The position numbers and the translations under genes were made by a program. The notes under the pieces are model-generated. The model saw only the letters and a program-made list of their open reading frames with translations. It had not been told where the DNA came from and did no database searches. Shown here in pieces: positions 15,616 to 23,680 of a stretch of DNA of 29,227 bases (positions are counted from its first letter, which is position 1; each line of letters opens with the position of its first letter). Source of the stretch: Flavobacteriales bacterium UBA3364. GTDB lineage: Bacteria > Bacteroidota > Bacteroidia > Flavobacteriales_F > PHOS-HE28. The stretch spans positions 1 through 29,227 of the forward strand of contig DEQO01000029.1 of assembly GCA_002360495.1 (NCBI GenBank), written 5' to 3'.

Positions 15616-15999
15616 GCACGGTTCCCGGGCCTTACGACGTGCCGATAGCCGACCAGAATTCGCATCGGCTTGCTTTCGGGATGCACCTCGTATTATTCGT
15701 TGTGAACGTCCGCTGCATCCAGCCGCGATCCTGAGGCGATCTATCCTCGGGGCCGGGGTCCTGTAAGAGGGAGTTCTGCTGGTCTCCACGATCCAGTGCA
15801 TGGATCGCAAGAGGATCAGGAAGTACCTGCTCAATTCGGACGGTCTACGCGATGCGTAGGTCCACATGGACAAACAACCCGGTGGTGTCCAGGAAAAGGA
15901 ATGCGATCGTGCGGTCCGGAAGGTCCTTGACGAGCCCGTGAACAATGCGTGCACCCCAGTGACATAACGATACTCGACCCTCTTCGCTATTTTCGGTCC
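15616..15999. other. About 380 bases without a convincing gene
   Basis: Only short open stretches occur. One plus-strand frame encodes a 31-codon piece ending RKYLLNSDGLRDA at about 15859; after a TAG the same frame continues for ~33 codons to about 15965. On the minus strand, 15845 to about 15960 encodes HGLVKDLPDRTIAFLFLDTT and ends at a stop. These could be remnants of decayed genes. A TATTTTCG -7-like element lies 4 bases before the next gene. Confidence 0.4.
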
Positions 16000-16479
16000 A
16001 TGACCGCGCCACGCCTTTTCCCCTGCCTGATGGCCTTTGCCATCTGTGCGGAGGTATGCGCCCAACGGACAGTTGTGCCCGCAGGAGGTGATGCATCCGG
16101 CAATGGCGGAACAATGAGCTGGACCTTGGGACAGGTGGACTACATCGCGAACGGGTCCGCTTCGGGAACCGTGGCCCAGGGCGTACAACAACCGACCGAA
16201 TTCCTCGTGCTCGCCACCGCGGAGCAAAATCCGATGACCCGATCCGTCCATGTGATGCCTAATCCGACGAGCGACGGCATTACCGTTCAACTCAGCACTA
16301 CGCCCGAACGTGCAGCGACCTATCGGATGTTGGACCTGACAGGTCAGGAGGTCGCGACCGGACCGTTCATCGCCGCTTCGGCATATATACCCCTGGCCGG
16401 GCTCGCGTCATCGACCTACGTGATCCATGTCCTGCACGATGGAACGGAAACCGCCGTCCTGCGTGTCATCAAGGATTGA
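16000..16479 (+). CDS. Small T9SS type A sorting-domain protein
   Basis: 159 residues. The signal peptide is TAPRLFPCLMAFAICAEVCAQ-like, followed by the widespread Bacteroidota N-terminal motif VPAGGDASGNGGTMSWTLGQ and GTVAQGVQQPTEF, then a type A T9SS sorting domain (VHVMPNPTSDGITVQL, MLDLTGQEVATG, LASSTYVIHV). Such proteins are usually followed, as here, by a larger exported protein with an N-terminal ISYQAVARD-like domain; the gene 3 bases downstream fits that pattern. The ATG at 16000 is chosen over 15949 because it begins the signal peptide and lies 4 bases after a TATTTTCG -7-like element. Confidence 0.85.
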   Translation: MTAPRLFPCLMAFAICAEVCAQRTVVPAGGDASGNGGTMSWTLGQVDYIANGSASGTVAQGVQQPTEFLVLATAEQNPMTRSVHVMPNPTSDGITVQLSTTPERAATYRMLDLTGQEVATGPFIAASAYIPLAGLASSTYVIHVLHDGTETAVLRVIKD

Positions 16480-16482
16480 GCT

Positions 16483-17427
16483 ATGAAACACCTTCTGCCC
16501 GCAATAGTCCTGGTCCTCGACCTTCAGGCTTCGGCCCAGGCACCGGAACGCATGAGCTTCCAGGCCGTGGTCCGCGATGAAGCGAACGCGCTTGTCACCA
16601 ACGGCACTGTGAGCATGCGCCTGAGCGTTTTGCAAGGCAGTGAAAGCGGTACGCCATTCTATGTTGAAACGCATAGCACCACCACCAATACCAATGGGCT
16701 GGCCACGGTCCAAGTGGGCGGTGGAACGATCGTGAGCGGAACGATGGCCGGTATCGATTGGGGCAGCGGTCCGTACTTCTTGAAGACGGAGACGGACCCG
16801 GCCGGTGGAGGGGATTTCAACGTCACAGGGACCAGTGAACTCTTGAGCGTGCCCTACGCCCTTTTCGCTGCGAACAGCGAACCAGGACCAGCGGGCCCTC
16901 CGGGAATGCCCGGTGTTGGCGGCTGCGACCCCAACAACCGCGACAGCTTGATCGTACTCTTCAACGCGAACACGGCGTACGGTTTCCACCAGGATCACGA
17001 TGGCCTCGGTCATTGGGTGTTGCGAACGATCGGAGGCACCAACCACAGCGCCTTATCAACGAAGCGCTTTGTTGTTCTGGCCAATGCCGCCAATGCCTAC
17101 GCCTTCCACCTGGACAACACCGGTGCCGGTCAGTGGGTCCAGCATACCCTGGGAGGCACCAATCACACGGCCGCAACAACGGAGCGGGTCCTTGTACTCT
17201 TCAATGCGAACACCGCCCACGCTTTCCATGTGGACGGTGCCGGTGCCGGCACCTGGACCACGCAGGCGATCGGTGGCACAGGTCACAGTTACATCACCCA
17301 TGGTGACAAGATCATCATCTGGAATGCTAACAACGCCTGGAGCTTCAGTGTGGACACCGATGGCAACGGTGCGTGGACAACACAGGTGCTGGCTGGCACC
17401 AACATGAACGTGATCACCACGAAATGA
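16483..17427 (+). CDS. Exported protein with collagen-like tract and four 40-residue repeats
   Basis: 314 residues. The signal peptide ends near ASAQA. Residues ~23-128 form the common Bacteroidota domain recognised by MSFQAVVRDEANALVTNG and ending SELLSVPYALFA. A short collagen-like tract GPAGPPGMPG (residues ~134-143) leads into four tandem 40-residue units (residues 155-314), each with a hydrophobic strand, an N-A-N turn, an F-H/S-x-D segment, W, and GGTNH or similar. The repeats finish exactly at the stop, with no T9SS domain. The layout suggests a fibrous or tail-like surface protein whose repeats form a beta-propeller or solenoid, which is inference. It follows the T9SS protein by 3 bases and is presumably in the same operon. 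Confidence 0.8.
   Translation: MKHLLPAIVLVLDLQASAQAPERMSFQAVVRDEANALVTNGTVSMRLSVLQGSESGTPFYVETHSTTTNTNGLATVQVGGGTIVSGTMAGIDWGSGPYFLKTETDPAGGGDFNVTGTSELLSVPYALFAANSEPGPAGPPGMPGVGGCDPNNRDSLIVLFNANTAYGFHQDHDGLGHWVLRTIGGTNHSALSTKRFVVLANAANAYAFHLDNTGAGQWVQHTLGGTNHTAATTERVLVLFNANTAHAFHVDGAGAGTWTTQAIGGTGHSYITHGDKIIIWNANNAWSFSVDTDGNGAWTTQVLAGTNMNVITTK
16945..17424 (+). repeat. Four tandem 120-bp coding repeats
   Basis: Units at 16945-17064, 17065-17184, 17185-17304 and 17305-17424 all have exactly 40 codons and align at the protein level around the LFNANTA, FH-D, W and GGTNH positions. Units 1 and 3 are the most alike at the nucleotide level (CTCTTCAA and GCGAACAC blocks). Equal unit length argues for past expansion by duplication. 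Confidence 0.85.
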
Positions 17428-17451
17428 TCCGGTCCGAACACGGAGCAAGAC

Positions 17452-17955
17452 ATGAGCCGGGGCTTCGTCAGGGAGGATGACCAGGAGGAGGCGCCATTCG
17501 TACCACCACGCGCCGCATTGCCCGCAGGTGTGCCGAACCATGTGACGCCGCGCGGACTGGAACTGCTCCTCGCTGAACGCGTATCCCTGGAGGCGGAACG
17601 AAGCGCGGTGAGCGGTAGCGATGATGAACGGAGACGGGAGAACGCCGTGATCGACGGCCGCCTCGACCTGTTGAACGAGCGCATCGCCACGGCCAGGGTC
17701 GTGGAAAAAGCCCCAGGTCCACAACGGGAAGTGCGCTTCGGGAATTCGGTCCGTTTCCGCTACAAGAATGGCCCGCAAGAAGGCGCCGAACGCACGTTCA
17801 CCATTGTCGGGGTGGATGAGGCGTCGTTGGCGGAACTACGGATCGCCTTCGTTGCTCCGGTCGCTCGTGCGTTGATCGGAAAACGGATCGGGGACCTGGC
17901 GGAATTCCAACTGGGCGCTCAGGTGCAGCAGCTGGAAGTGGTCGGGATCTCCTGA
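17452..17955 (+). CDS. GreA/GreB family elongation factor-like protein
   Basis: 167 residues. An N-terminal ~35-residue polar extension precedes a probable antiparallel coiled coil (GLELLLAERVSLEAERSAV, then RRRENAVIDGRLDLLNERIA), whose tip contains the acidic GSDDE run expected for a Gre finger that inserts into the RNA polymerase secondary channel. The C-terminal FKBP-like domain is clear: VRFGNSVRFRYKNG, ERTFTIVGVDEASL, SPVARALIGKRIGD-like (residues ~140-153) and ending LEVVGIS. Canonical GreA is ~158 residues and lacks this N-terminal extension. It probably rescues backtracked polymerase or belongs to a Gre-like paralogue group. It lies 24 bases after the repeat protein and 41 bases before the hydrolase. 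Confidence 0.85.
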   Translation: MSRGFVREDDQEEAPFVPPRAALPAGVPNHVTPRGLELLLAERVSLEAERSAVSGSDDERRRENAVIDGRLDLLNERIATARVVEKAPGPQREVRFGNSVRFRYKNGPQEGAERTFTIVGVDEASLAELRIAFVAPVARALIGKRIGDLAEFQLGAQVQQLEVVGIS

Positions 17956-17996
17956 CCTGACAATGGTCGCCTCAGCGCCAATAGTACCTTGCCGAA

Positions 17997-18755
17997 ATGA
18001 CGACGGTGAAGCCCACCATCCTTCTGATCCATGGTTTCCCGCAGGACCACACGCTGTGGGATCCGCAATTGGCCGCCCTGAGCGAAGTAGCACATGTGCT
18101 GGCCCCGGACCTGCGCGGCTTCGGGAACAGCGACCCGCCAAAGGAAGTGATGCCGATGCAAACCTTTGCCAGGGACCTGTGCGCCCTGCTCGATGAGAGG
18201 GGCATCGATCGGGCCGTGGTCTGCGGACTCTCCATGGGGGGCTATGTTGCGCTCAGCTTCCTGTCACTTTGGCCCGAGCGGGTCCAGGCTTTGGTCCTCT
18301 GCAATACCAAGGCGACAGCCGACACACCCGAAGCTCGTGAGGCACGCCACGAGACCGCGCGTAACGCAAAGCAAAAAGGTGTCGCGGTGATCGCCCGTGG
18401 CATGATCGGCAAAGTGCTGTCGCTCCATACACGAACGGAGAAACCCGAATTGGTGGCACAGGTCGGATCGATGATGGCCCGGCAATCACCTGAAGCGGTT
18501 GCCGCAGCCTCCCTGGGCATGGCCGAGCGTCCGGACCGCATGGCCATGTTGCCGTCGATCGACGTACCCACGCTCGTCATCACTGGTGAGGCGGATGAAT
18601 TGATGCCGATCGCCACGAGCAAAGTCATGGCCGAAGCCATCCCCGGCGCAAAACTCGTCGTCCTGCCGAATGCGGGGCATTTGAGCAATCTGGAAGCACC
18701 CGAGCTTTTCAATGCAACGGTGCGCGACTTCCTTGCGTCCCTTCCCCGTGCTTGA
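17997..18755 (+). CDS. Alpha/beta hydrolase
   Basis: 252 residues, typical of the esterase/lipase-like alpha/beta hydrolases. The oxyanion-hole HG motif is at LLIHGF (residues 12-13), the nucleophile elbow is GLSMGG with Ser79, the acid is Asp200 in ITGEADELMP and the base is His228 in NAGHLSNLE. No signal peptide is seen, so it is cytoplasmic. The substrate cannot be deduced; the family includes carboxylesterases and 3-oxoadipate enol-lactonase-like enzymes. The ATG follows a TACCTTGC element (17985-17992) by 4 bases. The stop overlaps the start of the GNAT gene, suggesting translational coupling. Confidence 0.92.
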   Translation: MTTVKPTILLIHGFPQDHTLWDPQLAALSEVAHVLAPDLRGFGNSDPPKEVMPMQTFARDLCALLDERGIDRAVVCGLSMGGYVALSFLSLWPERVQALVLCNTKATADTPEAREARHETARNAKQKGVAVIARGMIGKVLSLHTRTEKPELVAQVGSMMARQSPEAVAAASLGMAERPDRMAMLPSIDVPTLVITGEADELMPIATSKVMAEAIPGAKLVVLPNAGHLSNLEAPELFNATVRDFLASLPRA

Positions 18756-19308
18756 ACTGGACCTCACCCCTTTTCCCGAGCTCAGGACGGAACGGCTCAT
18801 CCTGCGCGCCATCGCACGCGACGATGGAGCCGCCCTTTTCCGTATCCGGGCGGACAAGCGCGTGATGCACCACATCGGGCGACCTCTGGCCACGACCGAA
18901 CAAGATGCCTTGGACCTGATCGATCGGGCGCTGAAGGACCAGGCCGGGAACAATGCGATCAGCTGGGCCATCACCATGCAGGATGACCCCACCCTCATCG
19001 GAACCATCGGCTACTACCGCCTGAAGAAGGAGCACTACCGGGGCGAAGTAGGCTATGCGTTGCACAGCGACCACTGGCGCAAAGGCATAATGAAGGAAGC
19101 ACTGCTGGCCGTTGTGGCTTGCGGATTCGAACGGCTCGGGTTCCACAGTATCGAAGCGGATACGGATCCTCGCAACACGGCATCGAACGCGCTGCTCCGC
19201 AGTTGTGGTTTCGTACGCGAAGGGTTGTTCAAGGAGAACTTCTTCTGGAACGGGGAATTCCTCGACAGTGCGGCCTATTCACTGCTCAAGGCCGATTTCA
19301 TGGGATAG
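18748..19308 (+). CDS. RimJ/RimL-like GNAT N-acetyltransferase
   Basis: 186 residues. GNAT-fold acetyl-CoA dependent N-acetyltransferase. LRTERLILRAIARDDGAALF marks the RimJ/RimL-like N-terminus, EVGYALHSDHWRKGIMKEAL the acetyl-CoA binding motif A (R/Q-x-x-G-x-A-like; here the Gly of RKGIMKEA), and TDPRNTASNALLRSCGFVRE the conserved motif B. Targets may be ribosomal-protein N-termini or small amines; this cannot be told from sequence. The GTG at 18748 is chosen because it gives a family-like N-terminus and overlaps the hydrolase stop by 8 bases; an in-frame ATG at 18712 would add 12 residues that are a shadow of the hydrolase gene. Confidence 0.88.
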   Translation: MLELDLTPFPELRTERLILRAIARDDGAALFRIRADKRVMHHIGRPLATTEQDALDLIDRALKDQAGNNAISWAITMQDDPTLIGTIGYYRLKKEHYRGEVGYALHSDHWRKGIMKEALLAVVACGFERLGFHSIEADTDPRNTASNALLRSCGFVREGLFKENFFWNGEFLDSAAYSLLKADFMG

Positions 19309-19468
19309 GGTCCCGAAGTGGATGATCCGGCACTCGTCGATCGGAAATACATCTCCGTCGGACGGGTATGCGTGCGAATGGCACGAAGGAACCCAAGACC
19401 GGAGCAACCCATTGCTCGAACTTCCGCGATAGCTACCTACATTTCATCCTTCATTCCGATAAACACAC

Positions 19469-21532
19469 ATGAACATACGTTACATCCTACCAGTAGCGCT
19501 GGTCGCACTTGCTCCAGTCTCCGAAGTGCCAGCGCAATGTGCCGCCGGGGAATTGGAGGTGACCATCGATGTCACCACCGATGACTTCGGCAATGAGACA
19601 CTTTGGCAACTGGTGGAAACCGGGAACGCTTGTGACGAGTCGCCCATCTTCATCGGAGGCCAGACGGATTATGACTGTTCCGACGCGGGAACCGATCTCT
19701 CCCCGGACGGAGGATACCCGAACAACACCACCATCACTGAAGGGCCGTTCTGCCTGACGGAGGGGGGCACATACGACATCATCTCCATCGACCTCTATGG
19801 TGATGCACAGGCGAGTTTCACGGTCCTGGTCGATGGCGGCTACATCGGCGCCTTCTCCGGTGATGGAGGAATGACCACCCACACCTTCACCGTGGTGATC
19901 CCCTTTGCCCGGGACCTGGCGTTGACGGAAAGCACGACGGGCTTTTTCTGTGAGGCGGGATCGCCAGTGACCGTTGCGGGCACGGTGCAGAACTTCGGTG
20001 GATCCGCAGTCACCTCGTTCGACATCGCCTACACGATCGATGGAGGGGCCGAGCAGACCTCGACCATCACGGGCATCAACCTGGCACCAGGTGCGACGAG
20101 GGATTTCGTTCATGAGGTCCAGTGGAGCCCGGCTGCGGCGGGGACCAATGTCCTGGAGATGCATGTTGCGAGTGTGAACGGTGATACGGACCTGAACCCT
20201 ACGAACGACTCGCAATCTTCGGACATGATCGTGAATCCCGCGATACCCGATCGCATGGACGACTTCCTTGCCACCACACCCGTGCTGACGATAGTCGCGG
20301 ATGCCGACCAGGATCTGTTGGTACCACGCGATCTGGATTTCCATCCGGACCGTTCGCGCAACGAATTGTGGGTGATCAACAAGGATGTGCCGAGCACAGG
20401 TGGTAGTACAGTGATGTTCACCGCACCCGGTGAACCCGACATGGATTTCCTGCAACAGCGGGACATCAATGCGCGACACTTCATGAGTTTGCCTACCGGG
20501 ATCGCTTTCGGGGACAACGGTAACTTCTCCACCTCTCCCGGGATCTGGGATGCGAACCAGAACCAGGCCACCACCACCCCGTTCACCGGCATCACGCTGT
20601 GGAGCAGCGACCCTGCCATCTATGCGATGAACCTTTTCGGTCCTCTGGGCAGCCACTTGGACATGCTGCATGTGACACCCAAGGCCCAGGGTCTTGCACA
20701 CGAACGCTGGAACCGCTATTGGGTGGTGGACGGGCACAACCAGGACGTTGTGATGCACGACTTCCGCGCGGACCACGGACCGGGCAATGACTACCACGGC
20801 AACGCGATCATCCACCGCTACCCGGAAGTGTCGATCACGCGCGATCCGGGCGATCACATCGTGAGCCATTGCGTACTGGACAAGCACACGAACTGGCTCT
20901 ACGTGGTGGACCATGGCGGACAGCGGATCCTTCGGCTGGACACGCGCAGCGGAAGCATCGCACCCGGTTCACCCGACTTCGGTCCGTTCGAGAGCTATGT
21001 GGAGTATGAGGACATGGAAGGAGCGACCGTCGAAGTACTGATCACCACCGGCCTGCAGGAACCCGCAGGTATCGATCTGGTCGGGAACCACCTCCTGGTG
21101 AGCGATCACGCCACGGGCGAGATCATCATCTACGACATGTCCAACGCGTTCGCGGAACAAGGCCGTATCAGTACCGGCGCCCCAGGGATCATGGGGATCG
21201 AAGTGGGTCCCGATGGTCGCATCTGGTACGTGAACGCCACCACCAATGCGCTGGGCGTAGTGGAACCGGCTTCGGGCGTCGGCCTTGCTGAAACAGCCAC
21301 CTCGGGCTTCCGGCTGCACCCGAACCCATCCAGCAACGTATTGTACCTTACAGTGCCTGCGGGCCTGGCTGCGAACACCGGCGTGCAGGTGATCGATGCA
21401 ACTGGTCGTATCAGCTTGAACAGCAACGTGACTATGGTGCTTCATGGGCTTGACGTCTCCGGCCTCGCCAACGGCTCCTACTCCATGGTCGTGGCCGGTT
21501 ACCCCCAACAGCGCTTCGTTATCGCGCGCTGA
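19469..21532 (+). CDS. Large T9SS type A protein with CARDB-like and beta-propeller regions
   Basis: 687 residues. The signal peptide ends near EVPAQ. Residues ~25-140 are Cys/Asp-rich with GGTYDIISIDLYGDA, resembling secreted proteins that describe material properties. A CARDB-like segment follows (RDLALTESTTGFFCEAGS to LNPTNDSQSSDMIV). Residues ~270-590 look like an NHL/SMP-30-like beta-propeller (PRDLDFHPDRSRNELWVI, YWVVDGHNQDVVMHDF, NWLYVVDHGGQRILRL, GRIWYVNATTNALGVV). The C-terminal ~70 residues are a T9SS type A domain (SGFRLHPNPSSNVLYLTV, ANGSYSMVV). Predicted to be surface exposed or secreted; ligand unknown. Its stop codon is 2 bases from the stop of the convergent beta-helix gene. 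Confidence 0.88.
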   Translation: MNIRYILPVALVALAPVSEVPAQCAAGELEVTIDVTTDDFGNETLWQLVETGNACDESPIFIGGQTDYDCSDAGTDLSPDGGYPNNTTITEGPFCLTEGGTYDIISIDLYGDAQASFTVLVDGGYIGAFSGDGGMTTHTFTVVIPFARDLALTESTTGFFCEAGSPVTVAGTVQNFGGSAVTSFDIAYTIDGGAEQTSTITGINLAPGATRDFVHEVQWSPAAAGTNVLEMHVASVNGDTDLNPTNDSQSSDMIVNPAIPDRMDDFLATTPVLTIVADADQDLLVPRDLDFHPDRSRNELWVINKDVPSTGGSTVMFTAPGEPDMDFLQQRDINARHFMSLPTGIAFGDNGNFSTSPGIWDANQNQATTTPFTGITLWSSDPAIYAMNLFGPLGSHLDMLHVTPKAQGLAHERWNRYWVVDGHNQDVVMHDFRADHGPGNDYHGNAIIHRYPEVSITRDPGDHIVSHCVLDKHTNWLYVVDHGGQRILRLDTRSGSIAPGSPDFGPFESYVEYEDMEGATVEVLITTGLQEPAGIDLVGNHLLVSDHATGEIIIYDMSNAFAEQGRISTGAPGIMGIEVGPDGRIWYVNATTNALGVVEPASGVGLAETATSGFRLHPNPSSNVLYLTVPAGLAANTGVQVIDATGRISLNSNVTMVLHGLDVSGLANGSYSMVVAGYPQQRFVIAR

Positions 21533-21534
21533 AT

Positions 21535-23040
21535 TCAGCGAATGATCGTCCAAGCCGACGGGTGTTCCCCGTCGGCTTGTGTCATTTGTACCACATAGGC
21601 CCCGCTTGTCAATGCCGGTAGACTGAGCAGCGGTCCCGATGCGACCGCCTGCACGACCAGGCGGCCCTGTGCATCGATCACGCGTACCCTCCCTCCTGGC
21701 GCGAACGCAGGAAGGATCAAGGCATCGTTCAAGAAATACGGTGCTGGCAGATCGGTCGTCGCCTGCGGGTGCCCGAACCCCGTGTTGAGCCCACGCTCGT
21801 AACAACCGATGTCGAAGCCAGCACCGGCGGGTCGTGCCTCCAGGGCAAGGTCGTCCGGAACTTCCGGCAGAACGGCATCCGTACCGGAATCGACTTGTTG
21901 GCTGTTCGCCGATGAAGCATGATAGTCCGCTGCTGGAATGTCCACGAACAAGGTGCTCAATGGTGCCGCGACAATGGAGTGAGCATCGTAGCCAAGCTCC
22001 TGCCATGCCGCCAGATCGAGGATGGTGGCATCCCCATCGGGGGAAAGCCGGCTCATCACGAGGTTGTAGTCGCTCGTGGAGCCGTCCAACGCATCGGCAG
22101 CTAACACGATCGCGCCGCGGAACGGATGCTGGTTGATGAAGATATTGTTCAGTAGCCGGTTCCCGGTACAGCCTTCGGCGATGTTCATGCACCATCGGGC
22201 ATCATTCGCGTTGACCACCGTGTTGTTGTACACCTTGTTCCCGGTGCTCGGCGCGCCCCCGTCGATCCGGTACAGGCTGATGCCGCTTGCGTGGTTATCG
22301 TACAGCAGGTTGTTGTAGATCACGGAATTGACGACACCGTCACAATTGATACCGCTCCCCCCTGCCGTGCCATTCCCATGGATGATGTTCCCGTAGACCT
22401 GGGCATTGCTGATGATGCCATCGCCACCAAGGCTGGCATCACCGTTCATGTGGATCCCATTGGCATTGTTATCGAAGCAGTGGTTGTGCCGGATAATGGG
22501 ATCATCGGCGCTGTTGCTGAAATAGATGCCATGTTCATCCTGGCTCCCGCTGCAGGTGTTGTGCTCGATGATGACATGCTCGGCGAAACCGGTAAGGATG
22601 CCCCACTTGGAATTGTTCGCGCAGATGTTGTACCGGATCGTCACATGATCGGTGAGTGCGGTACGAATGCCGCTGCGTGGCATGTCGTTCACGGTGAATC
22701 CTTCGATCACCACCCACTCCACGTTCTCCACGTTGATGCCATCGAGGTCGTTGTAGGTACACGGCGAATCGATCAGGACATCTTCGCTCCCCGCCATGAA
22801 CACGATCGGGGCCGAAGCTGTCCCACTATGGTCCATGGCGGCGAACCCTGCATGGGATCCCGCATGAACGATCACGGAATCACCGGCCAGCGCGATGTCA
22901 GCGGCATGTTGGATGGTCGCCCACGCCTGTGCGGCGGAAAGCCCGCTATTCCCATCGTTCCCGGTCATGGATACGTGGAAAGTAGCCGGTCGGGCGTTGA
23001 ACGCAATGACCGACACAAGAAGGAACGTGATCGGGCGCAT
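21535..23040 (-). CDS. Secreted right-handed parallel beta-helix protein
   Basis: 501 residues with a signal peptide (RPITFLLVSVIAFNARPA). The N-terminal motif FHVSMTGNDGNSGLSAAQAW is typical of secreted polysaccharide-degrading or DUF1565-type beta-helix proteins. The body shows many short Asn- and Gly-rich rungs: VIIEHNTCSGSQDEHGIYFS, IIRHNHCFDNNANGIHM, VYGNIIHGNGTAGGSG and VYNNTVVNANDAR. This indicates a right-handed parallel beta-helix as in pectate lyases and related PL/GH28-like proteins; catalytic residues cannot be assigned. The C-terminal ~70 residues (FAPGGRVRVIDAQGRLVVQ, SGAYVVQM) resemble a degenerate T9SS sorting domain without a YPNP. The ATG at 23040 starts the signal peptide; the longer frame to 23133 is rejected. 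Confidence 0.88.
   Translation of the reverse strand: MRPITFLLVSVIAFNARPATFHVSMTGNDGNSGLSAAQAWATIQHAADIALAGDSVIVHAGSHAGFAAMDHSGTASAPIVFMAGSEDVLIDSPCTYNDLDGINVENVEWVVIEGFTVNDMPRSGIRTALTDHVTIRYNICANNSKWGILTGFAEHVIIEHNTCSGSQDEHGIYFSNSADDPIIRHNHCFDNNANGIHMNGDASLGGDGIISNAQVYGNIIHGNGTAGGSGINCDGVVNSVIYNNLLYDNHASGISLYRIDGGAPSTGNKVYNNTVVNANDARWCMNIAEGCTGNRLLNNIFINQHPFRGAIVLAADALDGSTSDYNLVMSRLSPDGDATILDLAAWQELGYDAHSIVAAPLSTLFVDIPAADYHASSANSQQVDSGTDAVLPEVPDDLALEARPAGAGFDIGCYERGLNTGFGHPQATTDLPAPYFLNDALILPAFAPGGRVRVIDAQGRLVVQAVASGPLLSLPALTSGAYVVQMTQADGEHPSAWTIIR
21551..21579. terminator. Strong 12-bp hairpin in the end of the beta-helix gene, possible bidirectional terminator
   Basis: Bases 21551-21562 are the exact reverse complement of 21568-21579, with a 5-base loop. 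The hairpin lies inside the last codons of the minus-strand gene and 18 bases after the plus-strand stop. No T-run is present on either side, so terminator function is inference from position between two convergent genes whose stops are 2 bases apart. Confidence 0.5.
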
Positions 23041-23146
23041 GGGCACGGAACGCGCGGAAAGCCGGCAGGGTTGCGGGATCCTGACCAAGGGCAATGGCGG
23101 AACGACGAGCCAATATTCCCCAACGACAGGCAAGCAGGGAACGGAA

Positions 23147-23557
23147 CTACTCGAAGGTCACCGTGATCACATGGAAGGTGCAGACCACCTTGTCCTTGAT
23201 CCTACCGGGAACCCAGGGAGGCATGTCACGAACGGCCTGCAGCGCGAGAGAGTCCAACGCGGGATGCGCGGGCACCTTCACGGCGATATCGGTGAGCGTT
23301 CCGGTGCAGGTCACATTGAACTGGACCAGCGGATCTTCCTTCACTTCGGCAGCGTCCGCGGGCTTGGTCAAGCGGTTCCCGAGCCAGGTGTACATGGCGG
23401 CGTTCCCTCCCGGGAACTCCGGCACCTTGGTCAGGTCCGGATCTTCGTAGATGGTATGACCAATACAACAATCGGGGTCGCCCACCCCCACTGCCGGGGC
23501 TTTGGACTTGCAACCCGCAATGGCGACATACCCCAGAAAGAGGAGGGAACAACGCAT
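23147..23557 (-). CDS. TonB-C-terminal-domain lipoprotein
   Basis: 136 residues. A short lipoprotein signal (RCSLLFLGYVAIAGC) with a lipobox AIAGC is followed by a Lys/Ala/Pro linker, a Cys pair (DPDCCIG), and a TonB C-terminal-like domain: PEFPGGNAAMYTWLGNRLTKP, PLVQFNVTCTGTLTDIAV, HPALDSLALQAVRDMPPWVPG. The FPGG motif and WxPG end are standard for these Bacteroidota TonB-C proteins. Because it is lipid-anchored it is not a classical energy transducer with an inner-membrane helix. The start is ambiguous: ATG at 23587 or GTG at 23593 would add 10-12 residues, and a TATCTTGG element at 23598-23605 would suit either. The gene is divergent from the Spy-like gene. Confidence 0.82.
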   Translation of the reverse strand: MRCSLLFLGYVAIAGCKSKAPAVGVGDPDCCIGHTIYEDPDLTKVPEFPGGNAAMYTWLGNRLTKPADAAEVKEDPLVQFNVTCTGTLTDIAVKVPAHPALDSLALQAVRDMPPWVPGRIKDKVVCTFHVITVTFE

Positions 23558-23680
23558 TGGAGCAGACGTAGAGATCGCGTTCACCATGGCCACAGGGCCA
23601 AGATAATCCTCGGATCCGAGGTCCGATCAAACCTCCCGGGCGATTTCAGCGTCATAGGAGCACAAGACTAAATTGCGACC

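Noticed and set aside
15187..16290. 367-residue minus-strand frame over the STAS-like and small T9SS genes
   Set aside because: Arg/Ser/His rich and without domain features; overlaps two better-supported genes on the plus strand.
19487..20914. 475-residue antisense frame over the large T9SS protein
   Set aside because: No domain and a composition dominated by Val, Arg, His and Gly; the plus strand carries a signal peptide, propeller motifs and a sorting domain.
20969..22195. 408-residue minus-strand frame spanning the two convergent genes
   Set aside because: It crosses the 3' ends of two well-supported genes and is Arg/Ser/Cys rich; a GC-driven artefact.
22291..23671. Long plus-strand frames opposite the beta-helix and TonB-C genes
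   Set aside because: The opposite strand has signal peptides, beta-helix rungs and a lipobox; the plus-strand frames have no recognisable features.
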